This document shows positions 40,001 through 49,800 of a stretch of 64,000 bases of DNA, in pieces. The number at the start of each line of letters is the position of its first letter. The stretch's first letter is position 1. The notes beneath the pieces were generated by a model. It searched no databases. It was not told the origin of the DNA and was given only the letters and a program-made list of their open reading frames with translations. Position numbers and translations under genes: made by a program. Where the stretch lies: positions 62,001 to 126,000 of the IMG/VR virus record IMGVR_UViG_3300034012_003212. One strand, given 5' to 3'. The stretch comes from a virus.

Positions 40001-41608
40001 TCCCTGGGGTCCCTGAAATCCTTGAACTCCCTGCAATCCTTGAAGACCCTGGAGACCCTGAAGCCCCTGAACGCCATCGGATCCTTGTGTGCCCCTAGCA
40101 CCCTGAAGACCTTGGGTTCCTGCGCCCTGGTTACCCTGATTTCCTTGCAATCCTTGAAGACCTTGAAGACCTTGAGTTCCTGCACCCTGGTTACCCTGAT
40201 TTCCTTGCAATCCTTGAAGACCTTGAAGACCTTGAAGACCTTGAAGACCTTGAGTTCCTGCGCCCTGGTTACCCTGATTTCCTTGCAATCCTTGAAGACC
40301 TTGAAGACCTTGGGTTCCTGCGCCCTGGTTACCCTGATTTCCTTGCAATCCTTGAAGACCTTGAAGACCTTGAAGACCTTGAAGACCTTGGGTTCCTGCG
40401 CCCTGGTTACCCTGATTTCCTTGCAATCCTTGAAGACCTTGAAGACCTTGAAGACCTTGAAGACCTTGAGTTCCTGCGCCCTGGTTACCCTGATTTCCTT
40501 GAAGACCTTGAGTTCCCTGAATTCCTTGAATACCTTGGGTTCCGGTTAGACCTTGATTTCCTTGATTGCCCTGATTTCCTTGCAATCCTTGAAGACCTTG
40601 AAGACCTTGAGTTCCTGCACCCTGGTTACCCTGATTTCCTTGAAGACCTTGAGTTCCCTGAATTCCTTGAATACCTTGGGTTCCGGTTAGACCTTGATTT
40701 CCTTGATTGCCCTGATTTCCTTGAAGACCTTGAGTTCCCTGAATTCCTTGAATACCTTGGGTTCCGGTTAGACCTTGATTTCCTTGATTGCCCTGAAGAC
40801 CTTGGAGGCCCTGATAACCACGAGCACCAAAATCACCCTGTGATCCAGTAGATCCCTGAAAACCTTGAGCACCCTGAGTTCCATTTGGACCTTGCCTTCC
40901 CTGCAAACCAGCTGAACCAGCTGAACCAGCAGGTCCAGTAGGACCTGCCAAACCAGGTTCTCCTTGGAATCCCTGAAGGCCATACGAACCCTGGGGTCCT
41001 TGCGCACCACCAGGAGAACCAGAAGGACCTGTGGGGCCTGTTACGCCGCCCGTTCCAAAGGGGCCTTCGTATGTGTATGCGGTTATGTATAAATCACCCA
41101 GGGATCCGGTTACTCCAACATCTTCAGGAAGATCCCCATGGAATGTAACAACACCAGAATAATTATTAAGAACCCAATTTCCAAGACCGTGTGGTATTTC
41201 TACATATGTACCACCTACTTTACAATAAAGAGTTGCGGAGTATTCACGGCCAAATACATTATAGTCTATGATGTTCTTTATAGGAACACTAGGATTCTTG
41301 AATGCATATTTACTACCACGCTCAAATGCTAAAGGATGGTAAATCCATTTTTTGATCTCATATGGGCCAGTTCCTGTGTGAGTATAACTTGTTCCTGTAG
41401 GAGAAGACGCACCAGTGGATCCAAGAGGATTATACCCAGAAGGGCCAGATGCAGGAATGTACTCGGCATTCTTCCAGACAAATTCAGGAAAAATTATAGT
41501 TTGACTAACATTGGATTCTTCAAAAGGAAGAATCCTTGTGTTAGTTGAAACTTTCGAAGCACTTACCTGCTTAAATGATATATCGCTTTTATCTTCTGGT
41601 GTAATCAT
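37094..41608 (-). CDS. Giant collagen-like tail fibre protein
   Basis: The ATG at 41608 (1504 aa) is four bases after the preceding stop and aligns the N-terminus with its paralogues. An in-frame ATG at 41635 is less likely. The order is: a shared N-terminal anchor (about 1-185), a first collagen-like block, a jelly-roll domain (AESKEVLIQNNSRIKVNYSG), a second block, another beta domain (YTQLSRTTSVASES), a third block, and a C-terminal domain of about 130 residues. The collagen blocks are mostly Gly-x-Gln triplets (GLQGLQGNQGNQG) rather than Gly-Pro-Pro. It should form a very long trimeric fibre. The DNA repeats in 9-base units favour in-frame length change. Confidence 0.85.
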   Translation of the reverse strand: MITPEDKSDISFKQVSASKVSTNTRILPFEESNVSQTIIFPEFVWKNAEYIPASGPSGYNPLGSTGASSPTGTSYTHTGTGPYEIKKWIYHPLAFERGSKYAFKNPSVPIKNIIDYNVFGREYSATLYCKVGGTYVEIPHGLGNWVLNNYSGVVTFHGDLPEDVGVTGSLGDLYITAYTYEGPFGTGGVTGPTGPSGSPGGAQGPQGSYGLQGFQGEPGLAGPTGPAGSAGSAGLQGRQGPNGTQGAQGFQGSTGSQGDFGARGYQGLQGLQGNQGNQGLTGTQGIQGIQGTQGLQGNQGNQGNQGLTGTQGIQGIQGTQGLQGNQGNQGAGTQGLQGLQGLQGNQGNQGNQGLTGTQGIQGIQGTQGLQGNQGNQGAGTQGLQGLQGLQGLQGLQGNQGNQGAGTQGLQGLQGLQGLQGLQGNQGNQGAGTQGLQGLQGLQGNQGNQGAGTQGLQGLQGLQGLQGLQGNQGNQGAGTQGLQGLQGLQGNQGNQGAGTQGLQGARGTQGSDGVQGLQGLQGLQGLQGVQGFQGPQGVQGFTGPQGPSNGGPGGAGLQGFQGFTGAQGSGGALGYYGSFYDTTTQYNLVANVANPITINSTAESKEVLIQNNSRIKVNYSGVYNIQFSAQYQHTGNNTATVSIWVKKNGINLSQSNTEFSIVKPAGGGNGYYVPSWNFMLSLNAGEYVELYWSADDTSVSILAQNSVATSPDRPEIPSVIVTVQQVMFTQLGPQGVQGSQGLQGIQGLSGTQGNQGNQGSTGAGAQGLQGNQGVTGAGTQGVQGLQGLQGVQGIQGLQGNQGNQGNQGASGAGTQGLQGLQGLQGSTGLGTQGLQGLQGNQGNQGATGAGTQGLQGLQGLQGNQGNQGPAGGSGNGTQGFQGLQGLQGLQGNQGNQGNQGNQGATGTGTQGLQGLQGLQGLQGNQGNQGNQGNQGATGTGTQGLQGLQGNQGNQGATGAGVQGLQGLQGNQGNQGPAGGSGNGTQGFQGLQGLQGLQGLQGLQGNQGNQGNQGNQGDTGAGTQGLQGLQGLQGTQGTQGVEGSSGTQGLQGLQGLQGTQGTQGVEGSSGTQGLQGLQGLQGTQGLQGLQGSYGIDGISGGVNYFLNSSVAQSPSPYTQLSRTTSVASESTVVVNLTANQQNVLVDSGWITNSNDPNVIIIPNGIWHMYSYWTKQAENNDLEYYFTVSKYDGATTTLLFTSDTSAIGWSVNNTTPVEVKNNGVVTTASLNATDRLIINLYVNNLDNANRTVTFYTEGTQHYSYIVTTLGSVGSQGLQGFQGATGEGTQGLQGLQGLQGTQGTQGVAGSSGTQGLQGLQGLQGLQGNQGNQGNTGAGTQGLQGLQGLQGLQGLQGNTGTGTQGIQGFQGSAGSSTVTVSPGNNLFSGQSVTLTAAETLTQWDVVYVNSSSQMAKAKADVVGTAAAIALASTSVSASASETFVLANSFVQNNSWTWTPGGFIYLSAATGGLMTQTAPSSTNNAVVVLGIAYSATVVYFNPQLVIVERA
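37500..37805 (-). repeat. Collagen-like triplet block 3
   Basis: About 100 residues of uninterrupted Gly-x-y, mainly GLQ, GTQ and GNQ, encoded by 9-base units of the CCTTGAAGA type read from the plus strand. It joins the second beta domain to the C-terminal domain. Confidence 0.9.
38317..39425 (-). repeat. Collagen-like triplet block 2
   Basis: About 370 residues of Gly-x-y. Longer units recur nearly identically at DNA level, for example a block ending GVEGSSGTQ repeated at about 38400 and 38460, and GNQGATGTGTQ units near 38800 and 38880. Confidence 0.9.
39900..41045 (-). repeat. Collagen-like triplet block 1
   Basis: About 380 residues of Gly-x-y. A unit GLTGTQGIQGIQGTQG occurs three times (near 40510, 40640 and 40720), and a GAGTQGLQGLQ-type unit about six times between 40100 and 40510, with near-identical DNA. 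Confidence 0.9.
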
Positions 41609-41611
41609 GCT

Positions 41612-41621
41612 CTTATATATT
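41612..41621 (-). promoter_or_regulatory. Weak promoter-like motif AATATATAAG before the collagen fibre gene
   Basis: The minus strand reads AAAATATATAAGAGCATG, close to the start codon at 41608. It resembles the recurring TATATA motif but sits across the end of the upstream gene. AAGAG could instead act as a weak ribosome-binding site. Confidence 0.25.
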
Positions 41622-43226
41622 TTCTTTAGCAACAAAAGAATTTACTTCCTGAATAATACCTTCAAAAACTATTATCGGAGACGAATCATATGATACATTA
41701 TGACACACATCGTAAAAAAGGGTGTCCACTGGATAGTCATACTGATTGACGGTTCCTGATTCTGCTGTATCATACATTGAAGAAGAAACTATGCCCACCT
41801 TTAATCCATGCTGAACAGAAGAACTACCTGTATATGCTATGATATCAGATGAATTGGAAATGACGCGCGAGTTTCGAATCAATAGAGATGGGTTTGACAT
41901 GCCATAACTAGAAGGCACTCCACTATCATCTGCTGATATGATGTCTATTACTGTTTGATTCTCATTTTCTCCTGTAAAATGACATGCTTCGAACCTCACA
42001 CTGGATAATTCATCCATCTCAATAGTTCCTCTTATGCATGATCTTGTAAAAATTGCAAGAGATGAGTAGCAAATGATATTATTTACCGTTGAGTCTGTTA
42101 GCATGAGCCTAGATACGTCAGTCAGTCCTGTTGTTATCATTTCAATATCATGAATCTTTCCTCCGTTGACTTGGAGTGACGAATCTGATAATGATATGGT
42201 TCCATCATTGAATGAAAAATCATTTCCACATAATTCGATTTTAGATCCATCTGTGAAAGATATGTGAGATGCACCCCCATCAAAACTCACAGTAACATGC
42301 CCTATGAAGGTCATTCTGAGTTGTGCGGAAGCTGCACAATCAATGGAGTCTTCTAACACGTAATCACCTGGATAGATTATCATTGAAGACGCTCCAGTTA
42401 TATCTATGTAATCAAATGCATGCTGTAGGTTACTAGCAAGATTTGATATGTTAGGAAATCCAGGAGAAACGAAAACAGTAGATGCCGGATACGAAAAACT
42501 TTCTCTGAATTGCTCTGCCCCAAACGGAAGCCAAAAAGGAGCATCCACTGGGCTCCTGTCATTAAAGTCGACGCTGGAAAAATAGAATTTTCCTTCATAT
42601 TTAACAACATTCCACCTAGAATACGATGAATCTACGTCCCATGAACCCCTGTACCTAAAGGATCCGGGTTTTGTGGGTCCCGTGTCTCCGGTTTGACCAG
42701 TAGGACCTGTTGGCCCCGTGGGCCCAACGTCAGGAAATGAAGGAAACTGGGAGAGCGTGTTGAATCCTTTATCCCCTTCATATCTTATAAATGATATGTA
42801 TACTCTATTTTTATCATAAAGTCCTTTTAGTCCATTGGTGAGTATGAGGACCCCGGAATCTGAATCAAAAAATACATCGCCCTGAGAATATGGCATTTCT
42901 ATATAATTGCCTTGATTCGTGCGATTGAAGAATTGTACTCTATACGATGGATCAAAACCGGAATCAAAACAGACAACATCGTACACTTCACTTGATGTGA
43001 ATGCGTATTTATCCGAAGACATTCTTCTCATCTCAACATACTGCAACTTTTTCAGTATTGCCTTTCCCTTTGAGTTGCGGAAAAAACCATCCTGATCAAA
43101 CGATGGTGCATTCGATGGAATATCAGAACCGTCCCTCCATATTTGCGAGTTGAAAACGGACTCACTATTAGGGCTAACAATAGCGTATTTAGAATACAGT
43201 ATGTCTATCTTTTCTTGATCTGTCAT
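41613..43226 (-). CDS. Tail fibre paralogue with collagen linker, CBM-like and beta-helix domains
   Basis: The 537-aa protein opens MTDQEKIDILYSKY, related to the N-termini of the two upstream fibres. Residues about 1-165 form the shared anchor, then a short collagen-like GPTGPTGPTGQTGDTG linker. A module follows near 190-235 with SWDVDSSYSRWNVVKYEGKFY, the pattern of small CBM5/12 chitin- or sugar-binding domains. From about 265 short beta rungs (MIIYPGDYVLEDSI, IELCGNDFSFNDGTISL) suggest a beta-helix. It lies two bases after the 613-aa gene. It is probably one of several receptor-binding fibres. Confidence 0.75.
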   Translation of the reverse strand: MTDQEKIDILYSKYAIVSPNSESVFNSQIWRDGSDIPSNAPSFDQDGFFRNSKGKAILKKLQYVEMRRMSSDKYAFTSSEVYDVVCFDSGFDPSYRVQFFNRTNQGNYIEMPYSQGDVFFDSDSGVLILTNGLKGLYDKNRVYISFIRYEGDKGFNTLSQFPSFPDVGPTGPTGPTGQTGDTGPTKPGSFRYRGSWDVDSSYSRWNVVKYEGKFYFSSVDFNDRSPVDAPFWLPFGAEQFRESFSYPASTVFVSPGFPNISNLASNLQHAFDYIDITGASSMIIYPGDYVLEDSIDCAASAQLRMTFIGHVTVSFDGGASHISFTDGSKIELCGNDFSFNDGTISLSDSSLQVNGGKIHDIEMITTGLTDVSRLMLTDSTVNNIICYSSLAIFTRSCIRGTIEMDELSSVRFEACHFTGENENQTVIDIISADDSGVPSSYGMSNPSLLIRNSRVISNSSDIIAYTGSSSVQHGLKVGIVSSSMYDTAESGTVNQYDYPVDTLFYDVCHNVSYDSSPIIVFEGIIQEVNSFVAKENI

Positions 43227-43228
43227 TT

Positions 43229-45070
43229 TTAGAGGTTGAAGTAAAAACAGGAATTTTGTCGAGCATCTGAGGACGAAAATTCTGTCTGAGATTCTAGAAA
43301 ATCTGCGAGGGCCTGATTGATTGTTGTCGTACCAATCCTCGTGAACATAGAATCAATTGATGGTGCATATGTACTAGGCATAACGCATGATCCGTATGTG
43401 GTTATATCTGAATAATCAGGAACATTAAATGAACTGTTGGGGCATGTTAATGTACTGTTTATTATGCTGATCTTTACGCGATACCTGTTACTGTTTGAAT
43501 CAGAGAACTCATATGGCCTCACAGGGAAAGTTATTCCAGCATATGCATATGACTGTCTGGTTTCAATAAAAGAACAGCGAACAAATATTAATTCAACATT
43601 GGAATACCTTCCACTATAGTCAAGGATGATATTAGTATCTATTAGTTCGCAATCAGTAAACATATGAACAACCCTATCCCTGTACTGTAGCGTAGATAGT
43701 GCGCCAGAATTCATTGATTGGTCTCCTACGCGTATTGTAGAATTCCAAAATGAGGATGAATCGATCTGAGATTTACCGTAGAGGTTGATGTTCGCATCCT
43801 GATAGTATGATTTATCGGACTTAAAAGAAACATCCTTTCCATCAAAAGAGATTCCATATGGATCAGCATAGAAGTTTAATGTCATTGATGAAGACACTGG
43901 CTCTATGATTTTTGAATTATTTATTTCCAGCGAACACCTTGAATCTATAACTGAATCATTTGTGTATAGTCCATCTATAGAAAAAATTCGATTACCTCCT
44001 GACATAAGTCCATAGTACGAATCATCTTCCATTCTTAACGGAGAATAGAAATTAATCCTTGTCGAATACGGCTGTGCTATATCGACGTAATAGAACATGT
44101 TAGTTGGTGCATCAAAAACATGTAGTGTTTGATCACAGTTCTTGTATTTATAGAAAAAATCACCTGGATATGTTGAAGTTGTTATACCTTCATAGAAATC
44201 CTGCAACTCTTGGAAATAAGGGACAGTTCCTATAGAAAAGCTAGAATCAAAATATTGTTCACAGTATGTTTTTATGAACCCATCCTGCAACTCGTTATAT
44301 GTTATTGAATCGAAGTACGTCGGCGTGAGTGAAGTAGGCCCCGTCGACCCTGTCTTCTTTACATATAATATCCCATTTTGCTCCACGATGTCATCCACTG
44401 CATACGCTGTAAGCGCATTGTATGATCCAGACCAGTTCATGGATTCCGTCTCAAAATTTCCTGTATCACCCTTAGGCCCAGTCGGACCCGATGGACCTGT
44501 TATCGTATCAGGAGAAAGCCCGTATGCACTCTTCTTTCCAACGTACCTATAAGCCGTGATGGCAGGAGGCTGGAACTGAGGGGATTTCATCTGCTTCGGA
44601 AATCCATCAAGAAATACTAAACACCCGGTTTCATAATCAAAGGACCATGGGTATTCACTAGGACTTATACGGTCTATGTAAACATTACTCTTCGCATTGA
44701 GAATGAAAACCTCAGGAGAAAAGCTTATGTGATGTGATGGAGATATGATATCTACTACTGCATCATCATTAGACGGATCGCTGGGATCATAGAATGCATA
44801 TGTTCCGCGTATCCATGTGAGCGTCTTCTTTACTATCTTTCGTATTACAGGGGAATTTGCATTCGTCCACTCTGACAGATTTACCGGACTGTTTATTAGT
44901 GGATTTTTTCCATACGGAAGATTCTGTAGATCAACGTATAGCTGATCGGGCAGAATAAATGGTGGATTGAATCCAAGGTTTGTATACGATTCTTGACCGG
45001 TCAAATCCATCATGATGGATTTATGACCGTACTTTTTTATGAGAATCGATATTTTTTCGGATTGCGTCAT
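43229..45070 (-). CDS. Tail fibre paralogue with collagen linker and CBM-like module
   Basis: The ATG at 45070 gives 613 aa and an ATGA overlap with the preceding stop. It also aligns MTQSEKISILIKKYG with the paralogues, so the frame extension to 45088 is rejected. The N-terminal anchor (about 1-190) is followed by GPSGPTGPKGDTG and a CBM5/12-like module (SGSYNALTAYAVDDIVEQNGILY). A beta-rich C-terminal region with many single-strand rungs (SIDGLYTNDSVIDSRCSLEINNS in pieces) ends near FYFNL. The C-terminal half is unrelated by eye to that of the other fibres, as expected for receptor-binding parts. Confidence 0.75.
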   Translation of the reverse strand: MTQSEKISILIKKYGHKSIMMDLTGQESYTNLGFNPPFILPDQLYVDLQNLPYGKNPLINSPVNLSEWTNANSPVIRKIVKKTLTWIRGTYAFYDPSDPSNDDAVVDIISPSHHISFSPEVFILNAKSNVYIDRISPSEYPWSFDYETGCLVFLDGFPKQMKSPQFQPPAITAYRYVGKKSAYGLSPDTITGPSGPTGPKGDTGNFETESMNWSGSYNALTAYAVDDIVEQNGILYVKKTGSTGPTSLTPTYFDSITYNELQDGFIKTYCEQYFDSSFSIGTVPYFQELQDFYEGITTSTYPGDFFYKYKNCDQTLHVFDAPTNMFYYVDIAQPYSTRINFYSPLRMEDDSYYGLMSGGNRIFSIDGLYTNDSVIDSRCSLEINNSKIIEPVSSSMTLNFYADPYGISFDGKDVSFKSDKSYYQDANINLYGKSQIDSSSFWNSTIRVGDQSMNSGALSTLQYRDRVVHMFTDCELIDTNIILDYSGRYSNVELIFVRCSFIETRQSYAYAGITFPVRPYEFSDSNSNRYRVKISIINSTLTCPNSSFNVPDYSDITTYGSCVMPSTYAPSIDSMFTRIGTTTINQALADFLESQTEFSSSDARQNSCFYFNL

Positions 45071-46866
45071 ATAGAAAGTATGTTCCACTGCGTAGCCATG
45101 CTGAAGTAACTGTCTATTGGCTTAGGATTGCTTGATGCCGGCGAATCCCATTCAACGGACCTCTTTGAAAATTCTTGTGTTAATATCAGGTCAATATTAG
45201 AAATAGGCCTGTATTCGATGATTCGGTCCGTAGTCGTATTATCAAAATTCAAATTATTCCCTCCTACTACAACAAGTCTTGCTGATTGGTTTGTTGACTG
45301 CGCGTCGAGCCTCACTTCAAAAAATATGGAATTATCGGAATACACATAGAATGTGTCGTATGAAATAGATTGTGTCTCCGGTAAAATTTTAACACAAAGT
45401 GATGGCAAAAGACTATTGAATGTTTGAACATAGAATGAGTTAAAATCATCCCTACGAGCAAGAATGATAACATCCTTAGGTTCTGTCGCCAGGCGGCCGT
45501 CCCCCATCCTGTTAAAAAACTTTGTATTTCTTATAGTTAATTCATGAGTTTTTCCTACATCAGAAATGCTGGATGCATCAAGTGTTATTGCGCAAAAAGC
45601 GAGAGAAGAGTCGAACTTTATGATAGAATTTGAAACGATGCAAAGAGGGTTAACATGGCTTCTATCAAAGTGAAGTGTTGCATCATAAGTAGATCCAGAT
45701 GTAGCTATTACTCTGTTACTATTTATTCTACAATTTATGAATTTCAAAGATGCATTTTGCATTTCTGCGGAAACAGTGATGTTATTTTCTATTGGATACA
45801 GAGTGTAAACTTTATCACCTCCTATTCTTGCATTTTCCACAACAACTTCGGAGTCAACAACGGAAAATGAAAAATCAACAGAAGTCGGAGTATCATTAAA
45901 AACGCTTGCGTACTTTTTAAAGATAAGGTTTATTTTTTTACCGCCGCTTATGAGAAATGATCCACCGAGCGGGGCTTCATTACTCATCTGATTTACCATG
46001 ATTGTTGTCCATATTCCGTTCTCGCAAGAATCTATGGCATCCTGTAATGCGGTGTAATGAGTCCCTCCGGATACAAAGAAATCACCAGTAGGAACGAGTG
46101 TTGCATCGCTCACATAGAGAACCCTGCTGGGCATGTAACCAGAATTCCCTGATGGAGATATGCATTCCCAAAAAGATGGGACATCATCGGGACTTCCATC
46201 AGTATCCTGCAGACACACGTAACTATTGCCATCTACCGTGTAGGTGATGACGTCATTAGTATGATATTGAGTGCCCGAAACAGAGAAATCAGTGGAGCCC
46301 CTGTAAATCATCGTGCTAGTATCCTTAGGGCCATTGGGCCCGGTTGGTCCAGCAACGCCACGCTGACCGATCCTATTGTATGTCTGTATCGCTCCGAGTG
46401 TTCTACCAGTGTATGAATAGTAATTTGCAACCGGAGGGAGATCCATGGACACATCAAATGGTTCACTATCATCAAACGTGATCAAACCTGATTCATAATC
46501 GACGTAAAAGGGGAAATCAATAGGATCTATTATCCTTCCCTCTTGTGTCTTTAATACTATGCCATATCCATTTCCATAACTCGCAGGAATTATTTTTCCA
46601 TACGAAAGCTTATAGCTCTTCCCATTTAATGACGCAGCGCTTGACAGATCATCCTTCACGTACTTTAACGTCAGAACTCCATTGAATGTGATATCATCCA
46701 ATGGGGCTTCTGACGGAATTGCATCGCTATTAACGTATACGTACGGAGAAGGGACCTGGCGAAATCTGGAGAATGGTTCCTCAAATGGAACTATTCCATC
46801 TTTCGTCCTGGCCTTCGAGTGCACGAGTTTCTTGTACACTATGTCAAGTTTTTGTTCGCTTATCAT
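45067..46866 (-). CDS. Tail fibre paralogue with collagen linker and CBM-like module
   Basis: The 599-aa protein starts MISEQKLDIVYKKLV. The ATG at 46866 forms an ATGA overlap with the 1130-aa gene. The order is the same as in its neighbours: anchor (about 1-165), GVAGPTGPNGP linker, a sugar-binding-like module (TQYHTNDVITYTVDGNSYVC, then DVPSFWECISP), and a beta-rung C-terminal part with repeated hydrophobic-Asn patterns (IRNTKFFNRM, FSFSVVDSEVVVENARIGG). It probably forms a trimer that attaches by the N-terminus to the baseplate or to the 1130-aa protein. Confidence 0.75.
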   Translation of the reverse strand: MISEQKLDIVYKKLVHSKARTKDGIVPFEEPFSRFRQVPSPYVYVNSDAIPSEAPLDDITFNGVLTLKYVKDDLSSAASLNGKSYKLSYGKIIPASYGNGYGIVLKTQEGRIIDPIDFPFYVDYESGLITFDDSEPFDVSMDLPPVANYYSYTGRTLGAIQTYNRIGQRGVAGPTGPNGPKDTSTMIYRGSTDFSVSGTQYHTNDVITYTVDGNSYVCLQDTDGSPDDVPSFWECISPSGNSGYMPSRVLYVSDATLVPTGDFFVSGGTHYTALQDAIDSCENGIWTTIMVNQMSNEAPLGGSFLISGGKKINLIFKKYASVFNDTPTSVDFSFSVVDSEVVVENARIGGDKVYTLYPIENNITVSAEMQNASLKFINCRINSNRVIATSGSTYDATLHFDRSHVNPLCIVSNSIIKFDSSLAFCAITLDASSISDVGKTHELTIRNTKFFNRMGDGRLATEPKDVIILARRDDFNSFYVQTFNSLLPSLCVKILPETQSISYDTFYVYSDNSIFFEVRLDAQSTNQSARLVVVGGNNLNFDNTTTDRIIEYRPISNIDLILTQEFSKRSVEWDSPASSNPKPIDSYFSMATQWNILSI

Positions 46867-49800
46867 GAGTATTCCTCGAGAATGATAGTATTAAGTACGA
46901 TTCCAGATCCTTCTGCTATCCTATACCGTATCTGAAGGAATCCCGTTCTGCCTCCGACAACAGGGCCGAATGTCACACGCCTGTTGAATGTTGTGCTCAG
47001 GCCTGCATCGAGGGCGGCATCCCCTAATAGATTCGGCATCTCTGCCACATATGGGTCGTACGCATCATTGGCACTAACCCAATCAGTTCCATTGTCGCCG
47101 CTCAGTTTCACTTCCAGCTCCAGTCCAGGTGTCATCGTATTCGGAGAGTCCGGGTCGGAAAAATCTCCAGGAAAATTGCTTCCATTCAATGAAAGCACAA
47201 GATTCTGTATATTCTCGAGTTCTGGCATAAGTTCAGTGTCTATGTATTCCCATCCGTCTCCTTCTGTTACAGAATCGCTATTCACTATAACAACATTTCG
47301 GAATGCTATGCGAGCTGGATCGTCGTCTGCATTAAAATACCTGGTTCCTATTCTTACCCAAACAAGTCCCTTTCTTGCAGTGGTTCCAAATGTTATTCTG
47401 CGGAATAAAGGTCCTTGCGCAAAAGATGCATCTAATGCAGCATCACCATTTAAAGATGGATTAGGGTCAGATGGATCGTATGATTTATTTGCATCAAGCC
47501 ATCCAGTCTGCAGACCACTATCGGGATCATATAATTTCACCTGGAATGAAAAATCTCTAGACATCACAATCCCATCCCAATCCTCATTAATGTTATGTCC
47601 ATCAACTATTCTAAGCCTCACGAAGTGCGTCTCTACATCTATGTAACCTGCATAAAAAGTTGCATACCTATAATCATTATTAAGAAGATCGGGTATTCCT
47701 GAATAATCAGGAGGGAGTGGTGAAACTGGAGTCAAGGACTCATCTGCGTATATGTTAATACTTGAATAATCCAAATACGGGAAGAAATAATAACCACACT
47801 TGTCCTGACCTGTCAAGAAAGTCGCAACTCCTAATTGCAGTTCTTCTGTTGAGGAGAGGTCGTCCTGCGTTTCAACAGAACTATATGGTTTTCCCCATCC
47901 AGACGCCGTGTTATACATATACGGAACACCTCCCGTTGGAATTGTTCCAGAACCACTTGTATACCTGCCAGATGAAGGGACATATCCATTGTAATCGGTT
48001 GGATCAATTTCTGGTATTTCAGTTGTCTCTGATGCAACTATTAAGTCTGTTTCGTAGAGGGCATTTCCAATATCACTGACGTCTGTCCCCCTTGCATTGT
48101 ACGCAAGGAGATTGAAAGACAATGAATCACCACACGCCGATGAAGAAACAAATAGATCCACATCATCAAATGATAGCGTCTGATTAGAAGACCACGGTGA
48201 CCCCACGCTCGGAGCTCCCGTGCTAGTATCAGCATCGGTGAGACTAAACGGTTGAAAATCAGAGGTATTAGTACATTCTATGATCCTGTCTTTGTTATAG
48301 AAATAATTAACAGCATCATCCACATCTATCGACAGACGAACGCGATCACCGGTTCCAAGAACAGGAACCCCGGAGATATACTTATTAGATGTGAGTATTC
48401 CAAAAGGATTTGTCGTTGTTGTTATCGATGGAGTATTTAGATTCTCTACATAGAAATCGCACGTAGAATCAAGTCCAGCGTATTTAACGGCAAGTGTGTG
48501 CATTGTGCTAGAAGCGGATATAGAAGACATGGTCTCTACTCTCGCGGTAAATGCCGTGTATATGTCATTCTTCTGATCTATATTTTCATACGGATCAACT
48601 TTTGAAACAAGAAAAAGAACATCATCCTCTGATACAACTCTATTCGGGATATAGATTTCATACGAATCAAAGTCCCCGTTAAGTGAAGAAAATGGAGTGC
48701 TGTTATCTATTGGTATAGTCAGAACATTAGTTAGCCATGTAGCCGGAGTCTTTACCCTCACATAGAAGAAATTTGAAGGATCCGCCGTCTCTCTTATGAG
48801 CAAATACCTACCCTCTATGAGCATCGGGTGGTCCGATATATCATCGACAACAGAAATCTTTACACTCATGCTACCAGGTGTAACCACACTAGATGTGGAT
48901 ATGCCGTAATATGTCGGGATCTCGGGCGCATCAAAAAGAACATCGTCATCGTATGTATCCGTAGATTTAAATGTATCAACGTCGTACCAACCGAACATCA
49001 AGCAGTGGTTGTTCTTATCACGGAACGGCTTTCCATTAGGAGTTATGGCGATTGCCGGAGTATCGGAATCGTTTACGATATTCAGTTTCGTCAAACCGGT
49101 GAGCGCCTTTGCGGAAAAGCCCCCCATCGACTCCGACAGCTCGAGATCAAATGAACCAGCATCAAATGGTGCAGAAGGAGAGAGCTTTCCTATCATATCA
49201 TTGAGGTATGCTATCGAGTCTATCACTCGAGTTGTCGCATCCCATGATGTATAAAAACCGTCAGAAAATGAAGGAGCCCCTACAGACTGGGGGAACCCTA
49301 TATCAGAAAATGTGTCAACAGAAGACGTGCCCCCTCCCGTGCTACAGAATTCAACAAGATTTCCGGACGAAAGATCAGTCGCAAGTGAACTCGATGACTG
49401 ATATGTCTTCTTTACATAGTACATCGTGCCACAACCACCTGCCTTTGAGTAAAGCAATTGATTCTCAAACATGAGCGTGTTCTGTTGCCACTCAAAATTT
49501 GATTTCTGCCTACGGCGAATGAAATCGTTGACTGTGACAATCGGAAATGGGAATGTCGTGTAGAACGGCGATGTGAGTCCATCGGGATCCAATGGAGTTG
49601 CAGTTGCCGTGTCCATCTTGGCGTCAATCACCGAGAGAGGGTACAACTGGGTAGTTGACTGATTTAGATTAGCTGGGACATAAACAAGGCCAAGGAGAAA
49701 AGTGCCGCCTTCACAATTTTCATCAGGTTCTTCAACTATCGGTGGCCATATCTTCACCTCACCGCAACCGGCGTAATACTCTTCACCACGGACTACGGAA

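Noticed and set aside
37498-40549. Several open frames on both strands inside the collagen-like gene, rich in Leu/Thr/Lys or Glu/Asp/Leu.
   Set aside because: They are frame shadows of the 9-base repeat array. They have no start signals and unnatural composition, and the Gly-x-y frame is continuous through them.
38317-41045. Tandem direct repeats that could suggest a CRISPR array or satellite.
   Set aside because: Repeats are contiguous, without unique spacers of constant length, and all keep one coding frame with Gly every third residue.
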